A stretch of 64,000 nt of DNA. Origin: JASLBX01 sp035762665. Lineage in GTDB: Bacteria; Actinomycetota; Actinomycetes; Jiangellales; Jiangellaceae. Position 1 is the stretch's first letter, and each line of letters begins with the position of its first letter. The notes under the pieces are model-generated. The model ran no database searches, was not told where the DNA came from, and worked only from the letters and a program-made list of their open reading frames with translations. Of the stretch, positions 42,014-51,243 are shown one piece after another. The stretch covers positions 1-64,000 of the forward strand of contig DASTNZ010000004.1 in the NCBI GenBank assembly GCA_035762665.1. The letters are read 5' to 3'. A program made the position numbers and the translations under genes.

Positions 42014-43104
42014 CGGGTCGACGGCTTCACGAATGGCGGCTTGACGACCTCGAACGGCTCGACCCGACCGCGCACGTCCACCTCGACGATCGCGCCGTCC
42101 GCGACATCGGCCGGCAACAGGGCTAAGCCGATGCCCTTGCGCAATGTTGGCGAAAATGTGCCCGAGGTGACCTCTCCAGCCTCCACCCCGTCGATCCGAA
42201 CCGCCATACCGGGCCTGGGAATGCCCCGCCCGGTCGCGACCAGGCCCCTCAGTCGCCGCCTCGGGCCTGCTTCCTTCTCGGCCAGCAGCGCCTCGCGTCC
42301 CCAGAATGCAGGCTTACTCCAGCCCACCGCCCAACCGGCGCGCGCCTGGTTGGGCGTGATCTCCAGGGAGAGGTCCTGGCCGTGCAGTGGATACCCCATC
42401 TCGGTGCGTAGGGTGTCGCGAGCGGCGAGCCCGCACGGCGCGATGCCGTAGGTTTCGCCGGCCGCCAACAGCTCGTCCCACACCGGCCCGGCGTCGTGCA
42501 TCGGCACTACCAGTTCGTAACCGCGCTCGCCGGTGTAACCCGTTCGGCACACGGTCAGCCGCACCGATTCGAAGCCCGCCTCGGTGAATGACATGTAGTC
42601 GTGATCAACCGGCAGCCCGATCGCCGCGAGGACCTCGTCACTGCTCGGTCCCTGCACGGCGAGGATGGCGTACTCGTCATGAGCGTTGCGGACGTGCACG
42701 CCTTCCGGCGCCGCGGCAGCCAGCCGGCGGACCACCTCGGCATTGTTGGCCGCGTTCGGGATGAGCAGCAGGTCGTCGTCCGACCGCAGGTAGACGATCA
42801 GGTCGTCCACCACTCCCCCGGACTCGTCGCAGCACATCGTGTACTGCGCCTGGCCAGGCTCGATCTTGTCCAGCGAGTTCGTCAGGCAGGTATCCACGAA
42901 GCCGCGTGCTTCCGGACCGGTCACAATGGCCTTGCCAAGGTGGCTGACGTCGAATACGCCGACACGTTCGCGGACGGCCGCATGCTCGTCCATCACACCG
43001 GCGTACTGCAGCGGCATCTCCCAACCGCTGAACACGGCGAACTTGGCCCCCAGGGTTTCGTGGCGGCCGTGCAACGGGCTGCGGCGCAGAGCATCGTCGG
43101 TCAC
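42010..43104 (-). CDS. gcvT: Aminomethyltransferase (glycine cleavage T protein)
   Basis: 364 residues from GTG 43104. Motifs: AKFAVFSGWEMPLQYAGV, VFDVSHLGKAIVTGPEA, the folate-site Asp in QAQYTMCCDESGGVVDDLIVY, and the C-terminal GEVTSGTFSPTLRKGIGLALLP. It releases ammonia from the aminomethyl-lipoyl H protein and makes methylene-THF. gcvP and gcvH are not adjacent. There is no room for a glycine riboswitch: only about 60 bp separate it from the divergent phosphoesterase gene. Confidence 0.96.
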   Translation of the reverse strand: MTDDALRRSPLHGRHETLGAKFAVFSGWEMPLQYAGVMDEHAAVRERVGVFDVSHLGKAIVTGPEARGFVDTCLTNSLDKIEPGQAQYTMCCDESGGVVDDLIVYLRSDDDLLLIPNAANNAEVVRRLAAAAPEGVHVRNAHDEYAILAVQGPSSDEVLAAIGLPVDHDYMSFTEAGFESVRLTVCRTGYTGERGYELVVPMHDAGPVWDELLAAGETYGIAPCGLAARDTLRTEMGYPLHGQDLSLEITPNQARAGWAVGWSKPAFWGREALLAEKEAGPRRRLRGLVATGRGIPRPGMAVRIDGVEAGEVTSGTFSPTLRKGIGLALLPADVADGAIVEVDVRGRVEPFEVVKPPFVKPSTR

Positions 43105-43164
43105 AGCACGCCACCCTAGCCCTCGGCGAACATGCCTTGCCGGTGCCGGGCACCCGGAGCGACC

Positions 43165-43935
43165 ATGGGCGCCATGATTGCCACAGTGGCGGTCCTGTCC
43201 GACATACATGGCGTGCTCCCAGCGCTCGAGTCAGTGCTCGAAGAGCCCGACGTGCGCGCTGCCGACCGGCTGGTGCTCACTGGTGACATCGCCGCCGGAC
43301 CGATGCCGGTCGAGACACTCGACCTGTTGGTATCCCTGGGCGAGCGGGCAGTGTGGGTGCGCGGCAATGCCGATCGAGAGCTCGTCGCTCTCGCGCGCGG
43401 GGCCGCCACGTCGATCCCAGACCCGATCGCTCCATGGGCAGCGGGCCGACTTCGGCCCGATCAGGTCGACCTACTCGCCGGCCTGCCGCATCCGGTCATA
43501 CTCGAGGTGGCGGGCTTCGGTCCGGTGTTGTTCTGCCACGGCACCCCTCGCGATGACGAGGAGGTCGTCCTGGTCGACAGCTCGCTGCAGCGCTGGGCGG
43601 AGGTCCTCGACCGGGTCGCGGATGATGTCACCACAATCGTGTGCGGCCACACGCACATGCCGTTCCAGCGGCTCGCTGACCGCCGGCTCGTCGTCAATCC
43701 AGGCAGCATCGGCATGCCCTATGGCCGCCCCGGCCCGCACTGGGCGCTGCTGCGCGACGGCACCGTGCAGCTGCGACAAACGCAGGTCGACCTGAACGCG
43801 ACCGCCGACCGGATCATCACGGAATCCGAGTACTCCGGTGTCACGGAGTGGGTGGACTTCTTCATCCGGCAGGCCGCCTCAGATGTCGAGGCGATGACGG
43901 TGTTCGCCCCTCGCGACGGCCGCAACCCCTCGTGA
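43165..43935 (+). CDS. Metallophosphoesterase family protein
   Basis: 256 residues from ATG 43165, preceded by CGGAGCG; ATG 43174 is an alternative. Calcineurin-like metal motifs in order: DIHG (VLSDIHGVLPAL), GD (VLTGDIAAGP), GNAD (VRGNADRE), GH/H (CGHTHMPF), and NPGSIGMP. This arrangement is that of YfcE/MJ0936-like phosphodiesterases. The substrate is unknown. It is divergent from gcvT. Confidence 0.92.
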   Translation: MGAMIATVAVLSDIHGVLPALESVLEEPDVRAADRLVLTGDIAAGPMPVETLDLLVSLGERAVWVRGNADRELVALARGAATSIPDPIAPWAAGRLRPDQVDLLAGLPHPVILEVAGFGPVLFCHGTPRDDEEVVLVDSSLQRWAEVLDRVADDVTTIVCGHTHMPFQRLADRRLVVNPGSIGMPYGRPGPHWALLRDGTVQLRQTQVDLNATADRIITESEYSGVTEWVDFFIRQAASDVEAMTVFAPRDGRNPS

Positions 43936-44003
43936 ACCGGCCAACCACGGTGTGCGCGTAACATCGCCCCGGATACTCAACGCGTCCATGTCCAAGGAGA
44001 GTC

Positions 44004-45506
44004 GTGACCACCCTCACCCTGTCCTCTGCTGATCCGACCGGACTCAAGGTCGACGCCATCGTCATCGGAATCGCCAAGGGGGACGCTCGGCCGACTCTGC
44101 TTGCTGGCGCCGAGCCGATCGACGCGGCTCTCGGCGGCTCAATTTCGACCACGCTGGAGCAGTTGGGTGCCACCGGCAAGACAGACGAGATCACCAAATT
44201 GCCGTCTGGCGGAGCTACCAAGGCGCCCGTTGTGGTGGCCGTCGGTGTGGGTTCTGTTGACGATGACGGCCCGACGCTGGAAGCGGTCCGGCGCGCAGCC
44301 GGAGCGGCCGCGCGCTCGCTCAGGGGTACCGCGTCGGCCGCCTTCGCGCTGCCGACCGTCGAGCCGCAACAAGCCGGCGCGGTTTCCGAAGGCGCGCTAC
44401 TCGGCGCGTACACGTTCGACGAATACAAGACGAACGGCGAGGCCAAGGCCCCCTTGGCTGCTGCGACCATTGTCGGACCAGCTATCAAGGCCAAAGGCGC
44501 GAAAGAGGCAGTCGAGCGGGCGAAGATCGTGGCGGACGCCGTCAACGCAGCTCGCGACTGGATAAACATCCCGCCGCGCGATTTGCCGCCTAGTGAGTTG
44601 GCCGCTGTCGCCGTCAAGTACGCCAAGGGAGTCAAGGTCGACGTCGAGGTGCTCGACGAGAAGGCCCTTGCCAAGGGTGGATATGGCGGGATCATCGGCG
44701 TCGGCCAAGGCTCGACGCGCCCGCCGCGCCTGGTCAAGTTCAGCTACCGGCCGGCACGGGCGCGCAAGCACGTGGCGTTCGTCGGCAAGGGCATCACCTT
44801 CGACTCCGGTGGCCTGTCGCTCAAATCCAACGACGCGATGGTGGCGATGAAGAGCGACATGAGCGGTGCCGCAGCTGTCCTCGCGGCGACCGTCGCTATC
44901 GCGAAGTTGGCGCCCAAGGTGGCGATCACGGCGTACGCCGCGCTCGCCGAGAACATGCCGTCCGGCAGCGCCCAACGGCCATCGGATGTGCTCACCATCT
45001 ACGGCGGCAAAACCGTCGAGGTGCTCAACACCGACGCCGAAGGCCGGCTGGTGATGGCCGACGCCCTCGTGCGGGCCAGCGAGGACGAACCCGATTTCAT
45101 CGTCGACGTCGCCACCCTGACCGGCGCGTGCGTCGTCGCCCTCGGGACCCGCGTGTCGGGAATCATGTCCAACGACGACGACCTGCTCACCAAGCTGCAC
45201 GCCTCGGCCGACCGCGCAGGTGACGCGATGTGGCCGCTGCCACTGCCGGGCGAGCTGCGCGAAAAGCTCGACTCCGCTGTCGCCGACATCGCCAATGTCG
45301 GAGAACGGTGGGGCGGAGCGTTGTCGGCCGGGGTATTCCTCAAGGAGTTCGTCGGCGAGGGCATCAAATGGGCCCACCTCGACATCGCCGGTCCTGCGTT
45401 CAACGAGGGCTCGCCGTATGGTTACACACCGAAGGGCGGCACCGGCGCAGCAGTGCGAACCCTTGTGCAGATCGCTCAGGACGCCGAGGCGGGCCTACTG
45501 CCGTGA
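44004..45506 (+). CDS. pepA: Leucyl aminopeptidase
   Basis: 500 residues, GTG start after AAGGAG. The M17 catalytic domain has metal-binding Lys/Asp in VGKGITFDSGGLSLK, MKSDMSGAAAVLA, and the signature NTDAEGRLVMADAL. The N-terminal macro-like domain is diverged, as usual. The enzyme removes N-terminal residues from peptides with two Zn/Mn ions. It overlaps ddaH by GTGA. Confidence 0.97.
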   Translation: MTTLTLSSADPTGLKVDAIVIGIAKGDARPTLLAGAEPIDAALGGSISTTLEQLGATGKTDEITKLPSGGATKAPVVVAVGVGSVDDDGPTLEAVRRAAGAAARSLRGTASAAFALPTVEPQQAGAVSEGALLGAYTFDEYKTNGEAKAPLAAATIVGPAIKAKGAKEAVERAKIVADAVNAARDWINIPPRDLPPSELAAVAVKYAKGVKVDVEVLDEKALAKGGYGGIIGVGQGSTRPPRLVKFSYRPARARKHVAFVGKGITFDSGGLSLKSNDAMVAMKSDMSGAAAVLAATVAIAKLAPKVAITAYAALAENMPSGSAQRPSDVLTIYGGKTVEVLNTDAEGRLVMADALVRASEDEPDFIVDVATLTGACVVALGTRVSGIMSNDDDLLTKLHASADRAGDAMWPLPLPGELREKLDSAVADIANVGERWGGALSAGVFLKEFVGEGIKWAHLDIAGPAFNEGSPYGYTPKGGTGAAVRTLVQIAQDAEAGLLP

Positions 45507-46279
45507 CGCGGGGTGCGGCGCTCGTGCGGCGGCCGAGCTCCCGGCTCGCCGAAGGCATCGTCACTCACATCGACCGCCAGCCGGTGGAATCCGCACTTGC
45601 CGGGCGCCAGCACGACGCATACCGTGCCGCTCTGGCGAGGGCCGGTTGGACGGTCACTGAAGTGCCATTCGCCGATGAGCACCCCGACTCGGTGTTCGTC
45701 GAGGACACCGTGGTCGTCTGCGACACCCTGGCGGTGCTGACCCGTCCAGGCGCCCCCGCGCGGCGCGGCGAGGTCGCCGGTACCGAGGCCACTGTGTGTG
45801 AGCTGGGCTTGGACCTCGCCCGGATCGAGGCACCCGGCACGCTGGACGGCGGCGACGTCCTACAGGTGGGACGCACCGTCTACGTGGGCACGGGAGGACG
45901 GACGAACGACGCCGGCATGGCACAGCTGCGTGATCACCTGGCCAGGCTGGGCCGCAAGGTCGTCGCAGTACCGCTGGGCAAGGTCCTGCACTTGAAGTCC
46001 GCGGTCACCGCTTTGCCGGACGGGACGTTCCTGGCATTGCCGGACCTGTTCGACCCCAAGGCCATGCAACCTGTCTATTCCGTCACCGAGGAGGCTGGGT
46101 GCCACGTCGTTCCGCTAGGCGGCGACAACATCCTGGTCGCCGCATCGGCGCCGCAGACCGCTGACTGGCTGGCATCACGGGGTTACGAGCCCGTCGTCGT
46201 CAACATCGGCGAATTCGAGAAGCTCGAAGGCTGCGTCACCTGCCTGTGCGTCCTGATCGAGCCAACGCCTGCTTGGTGA
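45503..46279 (+). CDS. ddaH: Dimethylarginine dimethylaminohydrolase
   Basis: 258 residues from GTG 45503. Pentein-fold motifs: FVEDTVVVCDTLAVLTRPG, GTLDGGDVLQVGRTVYVG, catalytic His in GKVLHLKSAVTALPDG, GGDNILVAA and nucleophile Cys in EGCVTCLCVLIE near the C-terminus. It hydrolyses methylarginine to citrulline and methylamines. The overlap with pepA suggests joint use of methylated residues released from protein breakdown, which is inference. Confidence 0.93.
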   Translation: MTRGAALVRRPSSRLAEGIVTHIDRQPVESALAGRQHDAYRAALARAGWTVTEVPFADEHPDSVFVEDTVVVCDTLAVLTRPGAPARRGEVAGTEATVCELGLDLARIEAPGTLDGGDVLQVGRTVYVGTGGRTNDAGMAQLRDHLARLGRKVVAVPLGKVLHLKSAVTALPDGTFLALPDLFDPKAMQPVYSVTEEAGCHVVPLGGDNILVAASAPQTADWLASRGYEPVVVNIGEFEKLEGCVTCLCVLIEPTPAW

Positions 46280-46298
46280 TCAAATGAGTTGCGCGCTG

Positions 46299-46628
46299 TC
46301 AGGAAGATGATTCGTCCCTTTTACGATGATTCCATGCCCGCATCCGGTCCGGGTAACCCACCACCTGCGCGTCGTACACCGGAATCTCCAGCTTGCGGGC
46401 CAGTTCCTCAGCCGCCTTGGGATCGCGAACCCGTCGCCGCGTCCACTCGCCGTCGTGGGCTACGAGGACCACCGTGGTGGAAGTCATCGTGGTCGCCGGT
46501 TCGACGTAGGCCTCAACGCCCTGTCGGCTCTCGGCGAACTCCTTCAGGTGCGCTGTGTCAGCGCTATCCGCCGCCCGATCCAGGCTTCCCTCGGCGCTCT
46601 TGGCCCGCCGCCTGCCGAACAACCGCAT
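46299..46628 (-). CDS. Small conserved hypothetical protein
   Basis: 109 residues: basic N-terminus MRLFGRRRAKSAEG, then HLKEFAESRQGVEAYVEPATTMT, a strand TTVVLVAHDGEWTRRRV, and AAEELARKLEIPVYDAQVVGYPDRM. I recognise the pattern from actinobacterial genomes, where it lies near lpd/sucB, but know no function. Convergent with ddaH and divergent from lpdA. Confidence 0.82.
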   Translation of the reverse strand: MRLFGRRRAKSAEGSLDRAADSADTAHLKEFAESRQGVEAYVEPATTMTSTTVVLVAHDGEWTRRRVRDPKAAEELARKLEIPVYDAQVVGYPDRMRAWNHRKRDESSS

Positions 46629-46778
46629 TTGCTACCTCCCCGACCAAGATTACGTAACAAGGCAAGCGCAGCCTGCCATCCCGAGCCGTCCCGCCACCGG
46701 CAGGATGAGAGTGGAAAGATACGGTACGCGAGGCTGTGATCCGGCCTACCCGATCCGACATCAAGGAGCGAGACTCCC

Positions 46779-48173
46779 GTGGCGAACAACGCTGAAGGCT
46801 CCACCAGTTTCGACATCGTCGTCCTCGGCGGCGGCAGCGGTGGCTACGCGTGCGCTCTGCGCGCCGCTGAGCTGGATATGTCCGTCGCGCTGATCGAGAA
46901 GGACAAGGTCGGCGGCACCTGCCTGCATTACGGCTGCATCCCGACCAAGGCATTTCTGCACGCGGCGGAGGTTGCTGACGCCGCCCGGGAGTCGGCACAG
47001 TTCGGTATCCAGGCCTCCCTCGACGGTATCGACATCCCTGGCCTGCACTCGTACAAGGACGGCGTGGTCGGGCGCGCGTACAAAGGGCTGCAGGGATTGA
47101 TCAAGGGCCGCAAAGTCACCCTGATCGAGGGTACGGGGCGGCTCGTCGCGCCGAACGCAGTCGAGGTGGACGGAACGCGGTACGAGGGACGACACGTGGT
47201 TCTCGCCACCGGGTCCTACGCGAAGACCCTGCCTGGGCTGGAGCTGGATGGCGAGCGGGTTATTTCCAGCTACGAAGCACTGACTCTGGACCGGGTGCCG
47301 TCGTCCGTCGTGGTGCTCGGCGGAGGCGTCATCGGCGTCGAGTTCGCCAGCGTCTGGCGCTCGTTCGGCGCGGAGGTGACGATCGTCGAGGCACTCCCCC
47401 GTCTGGTCCCGGGCGAGGACGAGGATGCGTCGAAGGCGGTCGAGCGCGCTTTTCGGAAGCGCGGCATTGGGTTCAGGACCGGCACACCGTTCAAAGGGAT
47501 CGAGAAGACCGACGACGGTGTGCGGGTCACGCTCGGGAACGGCGACGCGCTCGAATCCGAACTGATTCTCGTCGCCGTCGGCCGCGGCCCAGTGACCGAG
47601 GCGCTGGGGTACGAAGACGCCGGCATCACCCTCGACCGCGGTTTCGTGCCGACCGACGACCAGCTCCGCACAAATGTCCCTGGCGTGTACGCGGTCGGCG
47701 ACATCGTGCCCGGCCTGCAACTCGCACACCGCGGTTTCCAGCAGGGCATCTTCGTCGCCGAGCACATCGCCGGGCTCGACCCGGTGCCGTTCGACGACTC
47801 TGGCATCCCGCGTGTTACGTACTGCGACCCCGAGGTCGCGTCGGTCGGGCTGACCGAAGCGGCCGCCCGCGAGAAGTACGGTGCGGACAACGTCGAATCC
47901 ACCAGGTACGACCTCGGTGGCAACGGCAAGAGCCAGATTCTCAAGACGCAGGGCTTCGTCAAGGTCGTGCGGCTCAAAGGCGACCGCGTGCTTGGTGTGC
48001 ACATGGTCGGGGCGCGCGTCGGAGAACTCGTCGGCGAGGCCCAGCTGATCTACAACTGGGAGGCGCTGCCCGATGATGTCGCCCAGCTCATCCATGCCCA
48101 TCCGACGCAGAGTGAGGCGCTCGGCGAAGCGCATCTGGCCCTCGCCGGCAAACCCCTACACGCCCACGGCTGA
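46779..48173 (+). CDS. lpdA: Dihydrolipoyl dehydrogenase
   Basis: 464 residues, GTG start. FAD motif IVVLGGGSGGYACALRA, redox-active disulfide GGTCLHYGCIPTK, NAD motif VVVLGGGVIGVEFASVW, second FAD motif GVYAVGDIVPG, and active-site His-Glu in HAHPTQSEALGE. It reoxidises lipoyl groups of 2-oxoacid dehydrogenases and glycine cleavage. It is followed 54 bp later by sucB. A tyrosine sits where Arg or Asn usually lies between Cys residues of the disulfide loop. Confidence 0.97.
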   Translation: MANNAEGSTSFDIVVLGGGSGGYACALRAAELDMSVALIEKDKVGGTCLHYGCIPTKAFLHAAEVADAARESAQFGIQASLDGIDIPGLHSYKDGVVGRAYKGLQGLIKGRKVTLIEGTGRLVAPNAVEVDGTRYEGRHVVLATGSYAKTLPGLELDGERVISSYEALTLDRVPSSVVVLGGGVIGVEFASVWRSFGAEVTIVEALPRLVPGEDEDASKAVERAFRKRGIGFRTGTPFKGIEKTDDGVRVTLGNGDALESELILVAVGRGPVTEALGYEDAGITLDRGFVPTDDQLRTNVPGVYAVGDIVPGLQLAHRGFQQGIFVAEHIAGLDPVPFDDSGIPRVTYCDPEVASVGLTEAAAREKYGADNVESTRYDLGGNGKSQILKTQGFVKVVRLKGDRVLGVHMVGARVGELVGEAQLIYNWEALPDDVAQLIHAHPTQSEALGEAHLALAGKPLHAHG

Positions 48174-48227
48174 CTGACATGCTTCAGTAGGCTCTGGTTC
48201 TCGTTATAAGTCGAAAGGACGACGACG

Positions 48228-50054
48228 ATGGCGACCTCCGTCACACTGCCTGCACTCGGTGAAAGCGTCACCGAGGGGACAGTGACTCGTTGGCTCAAGC
48301 AGCCCGGTGAGGAGGTACAGGCCGACGAGCCGCTGCTGGAGATCTCCACCGACAAGGTCGATACCGAAATCCCGTCACCTGTCTCAGGCGTTCTTCTCGA
48401 GATCAAGGTGCAGGAGGACGAGACCGTCGAGGTCGGTGCGGAGCTTGCCCTCATCGGTGACGCGGCCGAGACCGGCGGCGAGGCAGCCGCCCCGGCCGGT
48501 CAGTCCGAGCAAGAACAGCCGCAAGCGCAGCCGGCTGAACAGGACGAGCCGCTGCTCGGCGAACCGCAGCAGCAGGAAGCGCAGCCGGAGGCCGAACAAC
48601 CCCAGGCCGAACAACCCCAGGCCGAGCAGCCGCGGGCGGAGCCGGCCGGCGAAGGCACGCCAGTCACCCTTCCAGCGCTCGGCGAAAGCGTCACCGAGGG
48701 CACGGTAACGCGCTGGCTCAAGCAAGTCGGCGACTCCGTCGAGGTCGACGAGCCGCTACTGGAGATCTCCACCGACAAGGTCGACACCGAGATTCCGTCG
48801 CCCGTTGCGGGCACCGTTATGGACATCAAGGTAGCCGAGGACGAGACGGTCGAAGTCGGCGCGGAGCTGGCTATCATCGGCACGGCAGGCGCGGCAGCGG
48901 CACCGACGCAGCCGTCCCAGCCGGAGGCCGAGCCAGAGCCGGCGCAAGCCGAAACACCACTGGAGGAGGAGGTGCAGGAGCGCGCCGCCGCCGAGGCACA
49001 GTCGCTCGAGATGGCCGAAGCCAAGGCGGAGCGGCAGCCCGCACCCGCTCAACCGGCCCCCGCGCCGCAGCCCGCCCGGCCCCAGCAGCAGGCTCCGGCG
49101 CCGGCTGCGGCGCCGTCCGGCGACGGTGCTCCGTACGTGACGCCGTTGGTCCGCAAGCTAGCCGCGGAGCACAACGTGGACCTGCCCACGATCACCGGTA
49201 CCGGAGTGGGAGGCCGTATTCGCAAGCAGGACGTCCTCGCCGCAGCCGAAGCCGCCAAGCAGGCGGCCTCCGCCGCCCCGGCGCCTGCTTCCGTGGAGCC
49301 GGCTGCCGCTACCCCGGCGGTCGAGCCCAGCCCGCTGCGTGGTAAGACCGAGAAGCTCAGCCGCATCCGCAAAGTCATCGCCCAGCGGGTCCACGAGTCG
49401 CTGCAGAACACCGCGCAGCTCACGACCGTGGTGGAGGTCGACGTCACCGCGATCGCGAAGCTTCGCGAGCAGACCAAGCGGTCATTCGAGCAGCGTGAGG
49501 GCGTGAAGCTGTCGTTCCTGCCGTTCTTCGCCAAGGCCGCGATCGAGGCGCTCAAGGCCCACCCGAAACTCAATGCGACCATCGACATCGAGGCCGGCGA
49601 AGTCACCTACCACGACACCGAGAACCTCGCCCTCGCGGTGGACACCGACCGCGGCCTGATGGTGCCGGTGATCCACAACGCCGGCGATCTCAACATCTCC
49701 GGCCTGGCCAAGCGCATCGCCGACCTCGCCCGGCGCACCCGCGACAACAAGCTCAAGCCGGACGACGTCGCGGGCGGGACGTTCACCCTCACCAACACAG
49801 GCAGCCGCGGCGCGTTGTTCGACACGCCAATCTTCTTCGAGCCCCAGGTGGCGATACTAGGCACCGGGACGGTCGTGAAGCGTCCCGTCGTGGTCCACAC
49901 CGACCTGGGAGAGACCATTGCGATCCGGCACATGATGTACCTCGCGCTCAGCTACGACCACCGGCTGATCGACGGTGCCGATGCGGCCCGGTTCCTCACC
50001 ACTATCAAGCAACGACTCGAGGCCGGGCAATTCGAAGGTGATCTCGGCGGCTGA
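48228..50054 (+). CDS. sucB: Dihydrolipoamide acyltransferase (E2) of a 2-oxoacid dehydrogenase, two lipoyl domains
   Basis: 608 residues. Two lipoyl domains (about 2-78 and 145-220), each with lipoyl-lysine in EISTDKVDTEIPSPV. The linker between them contains repeated QAEQP units; a Pro/Ala linker (about 225-295) leads to the E3-binding domain (VTPLVRKLAAEHNVDL ... GRIRKQDVL) and catalytic domain (about 370-608) with HRLIDGADAARF. It accepts acyl groups from an E1 and makes acyl-CoA; succinyltransferase is the usual call in actinobacteria. LipA/LipB, encoded downstream, make its cofactor. ATG with AAAGGACGACG upstream. Confidence 0.95.
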   Translation: MATSVTLPALGESVTEGTVTRWLKQPGEEVQADEPLLEISTDKVDTEIPSPVSGVLLEIKVQEDETVEVGAELALIGDAAETGGEAAAPAGQSEQEQPQAQPAEQDEPLLGEPQQQEAQPEAEQPQAEQPQAEQPRAEPAGEGTPVTLPALGESVTEGTVTRWLKQVGDSVEVDEPLLEISTDKVDTEIPSPVAGTVMDIKVAEDETVEVGAELAIIGTAGAAAAPTQPSQPEAEPEPAQAETPLEEEVQERAAAEAQSLEMAEAKAERQPAPAQPAPAPQPARPQQQAPAPAAAPSGDGAPYVTPLVRKLAAEHNVDLPTITGTGVGGRIRKQDVLAAAEAAKQAASAAPAPASVEPAAATPAVEPSPLRGKTEKLSRIRKVIAQRVHESLQNTAQLTTVVEVDVTAIAKLREQTKRSFEQREGVKLSFLPFFAKAAIEALKAHPKLNATIDIEAGEVTYHDTENLALAVDTDRGLMVPVIHNAGDLNISGLAKRIADLARRTRDNKLKPDDVAGGTFTLTNTGSRGALFDTPIFFEPQVAILGTGTVVKRPVVVHTDLGETIAIRHMMYLALSYDHRLIDGADAARFLTTIKQRLEAGQFEGDLGG

Positions 50055-50074
50055 CGTCGGGCAAGATAGCGGGC

Positions 50075-50968
50075 ATGCGCGTTGCGATCACTGGTTCCAG
50101 TGGACTGATCGGTTCCGCGCTGAGCGGCTCACTCATCGCCGATGGGCATGAGATCGTCCGGCTCGTCCGCCGCGAGCCTACGGCCCCCAACGAGGCCCAG
50201 TGGAACCCGTCGCGGGGCCGGATCGACCTTGCCGATCTTGAGGGTGTGGACGCCGCGGTGAACCTCGCCGGCGCCCCTCTCGGCCCGCATCGCTGGACCT
50301 CGTCGTACAAGAAGACGATCCTGGCCAGCCGCACCAACGCCACGCGTGTCCTGACCACGGCGCTGGCAAAACTCGACAACCCGCCCCGCGTGCTGGTGTC
50401 CGCGTCGGGGGTCGCCATGTACGGGATCCATCACGGCCGCGAGTTCCTCGACGAGGACGACTTGCCCGGCACCAGCTTCCTGGCGTCGGTTTGTGAACAC
50501 TGGGAGGCCGCGGCCGAGCCCGCGACCGACGCCGACATCGCAGTCTGCCACGTACGGTTCGGCCTGGTGATCTCACGCAAAGGCGGCGCACTCGCGCGCA
50601 TGCTGCCGTGGTTCCGCGCCGGCCTTGGCGGCCCCCTCGGCGGTGGCGACCAGTACTGGAGCACCGTCTCGCTCGTCGACGCGGTGCGGGCGGTGCGCTT
50701 TCTCCTCGAGACGCCCGGATGCACCGGGCCCTACAACCTCACCTCGCCGATGCCCGTGACGAACGCGGAGTTCGCCCGCGTCCTCGCGTACACGCTGCGC
50801 CGCCCGATGCTATTGCCAGTGCCGCCGTTCGTCCTGCGCGTGCGGTTAGGCGAGCTCGCCGAAGACATCCTGGCCAGCGTCCGGGCGGTGCCGCGCAGGT
50901 TACTTGATTCGGGCTTCAGCTTCGACCATCCGGACGCCCGATCGATCGTCGCCGCTGGTCTTCGCTGA
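50075..50968 (+). CDS. TIGR01777 family NAD-dependent epimerase/oxidoreductase
   Basis: 297 residues. Short-chain Rossmann motif RVAITGSSGLIGSAL; VNLAGAPLGPHRWTSSYKK, LVSASGVAMYGIHHG and CHVRFGLVISRKGGALARMLPWFRAGLGGPLG are diagnostic for TIGR01777. The C-terminal DUF1731-like part reads RPMLLPVPPFVLRVRLGELAEDIL. The family is widespread; the substrate is unknown and YfcH-type sugar epimerase activity is only supposed. It follows sucB by 20 bp and a strong hairpin follows it. Confidence 0.93.
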   Translation: MRVAITGSSGLIGSALSGSLIADGHEIVRLVRREPTAPNEAQWNPSRGRIDLADLEGVDAAVNLAGAPLGPHRWTSSYKKTILASRTNATRVLTTALAKLDNPPRVLVSASGVAMYGIHHGREFLDEDDLPGTSFLASVCEHWEAAAEPATDADIAVCHVRFGLVISRKGGALARMLPWFRAGLGGPLGGGDQYWSTVSLVDAVRAVRFLLETPGCTGPYNLTSPMPVTNAEFARVLAYTLRRPMLLPVPPFVLRVRLGELAEDILASVRAVPRRLLDSGFSFDHPDARSIVAAGLR

Positions 50969-51003
50969 TCACTGCATATTCGGGACGTAATGGCGCAGTG
51001 GGC

Positions 51004-51041
51004 GCTGCTGCCCGGTTGGCACCACGCGACCGGGCAGCAGC
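51004..51041. terminator. Hairpin terminator shared by TIGR01777 and kinase-like genes
   Basis: A perfect 13 bp inverted repeat (gctgctgcccggt / accgggcagcagc) with a 12 nt loop, 36 bp after the TIGR01777 stop. It lies between convergent genes and can serve both. The rest of the gap 50969-51243 holds a short minus-strand frame discussed as a finding, but no certain gene. Confidence 0.8.
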
Positions 51042-51243
51042 ACGTGCTTACAGCTCGCAGAACGGTTCCATGGCGAGCACACCTGCCGCGAGTGCAGCCG
51101 CGGTCAGCCGAACCAGCCGCCGAGCGGCTGATCGAGCGATCGACGCGGGACACTCCTCTCACGGAATGGGGTTCCGTGCGCTAGTACGTCAAACCTCGCA
51201 CTACGGTTCAAAACAGAAAGTCCGCGCCCTGCCGTTAGGTAGG

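Noticed and set aside
43105..43164. Glycine riboswitch before gcvT
   Set aside because: Only 60 bp separate the divergent starts, too short for an aptamer, and no GGAGAG-type core motif is seen.
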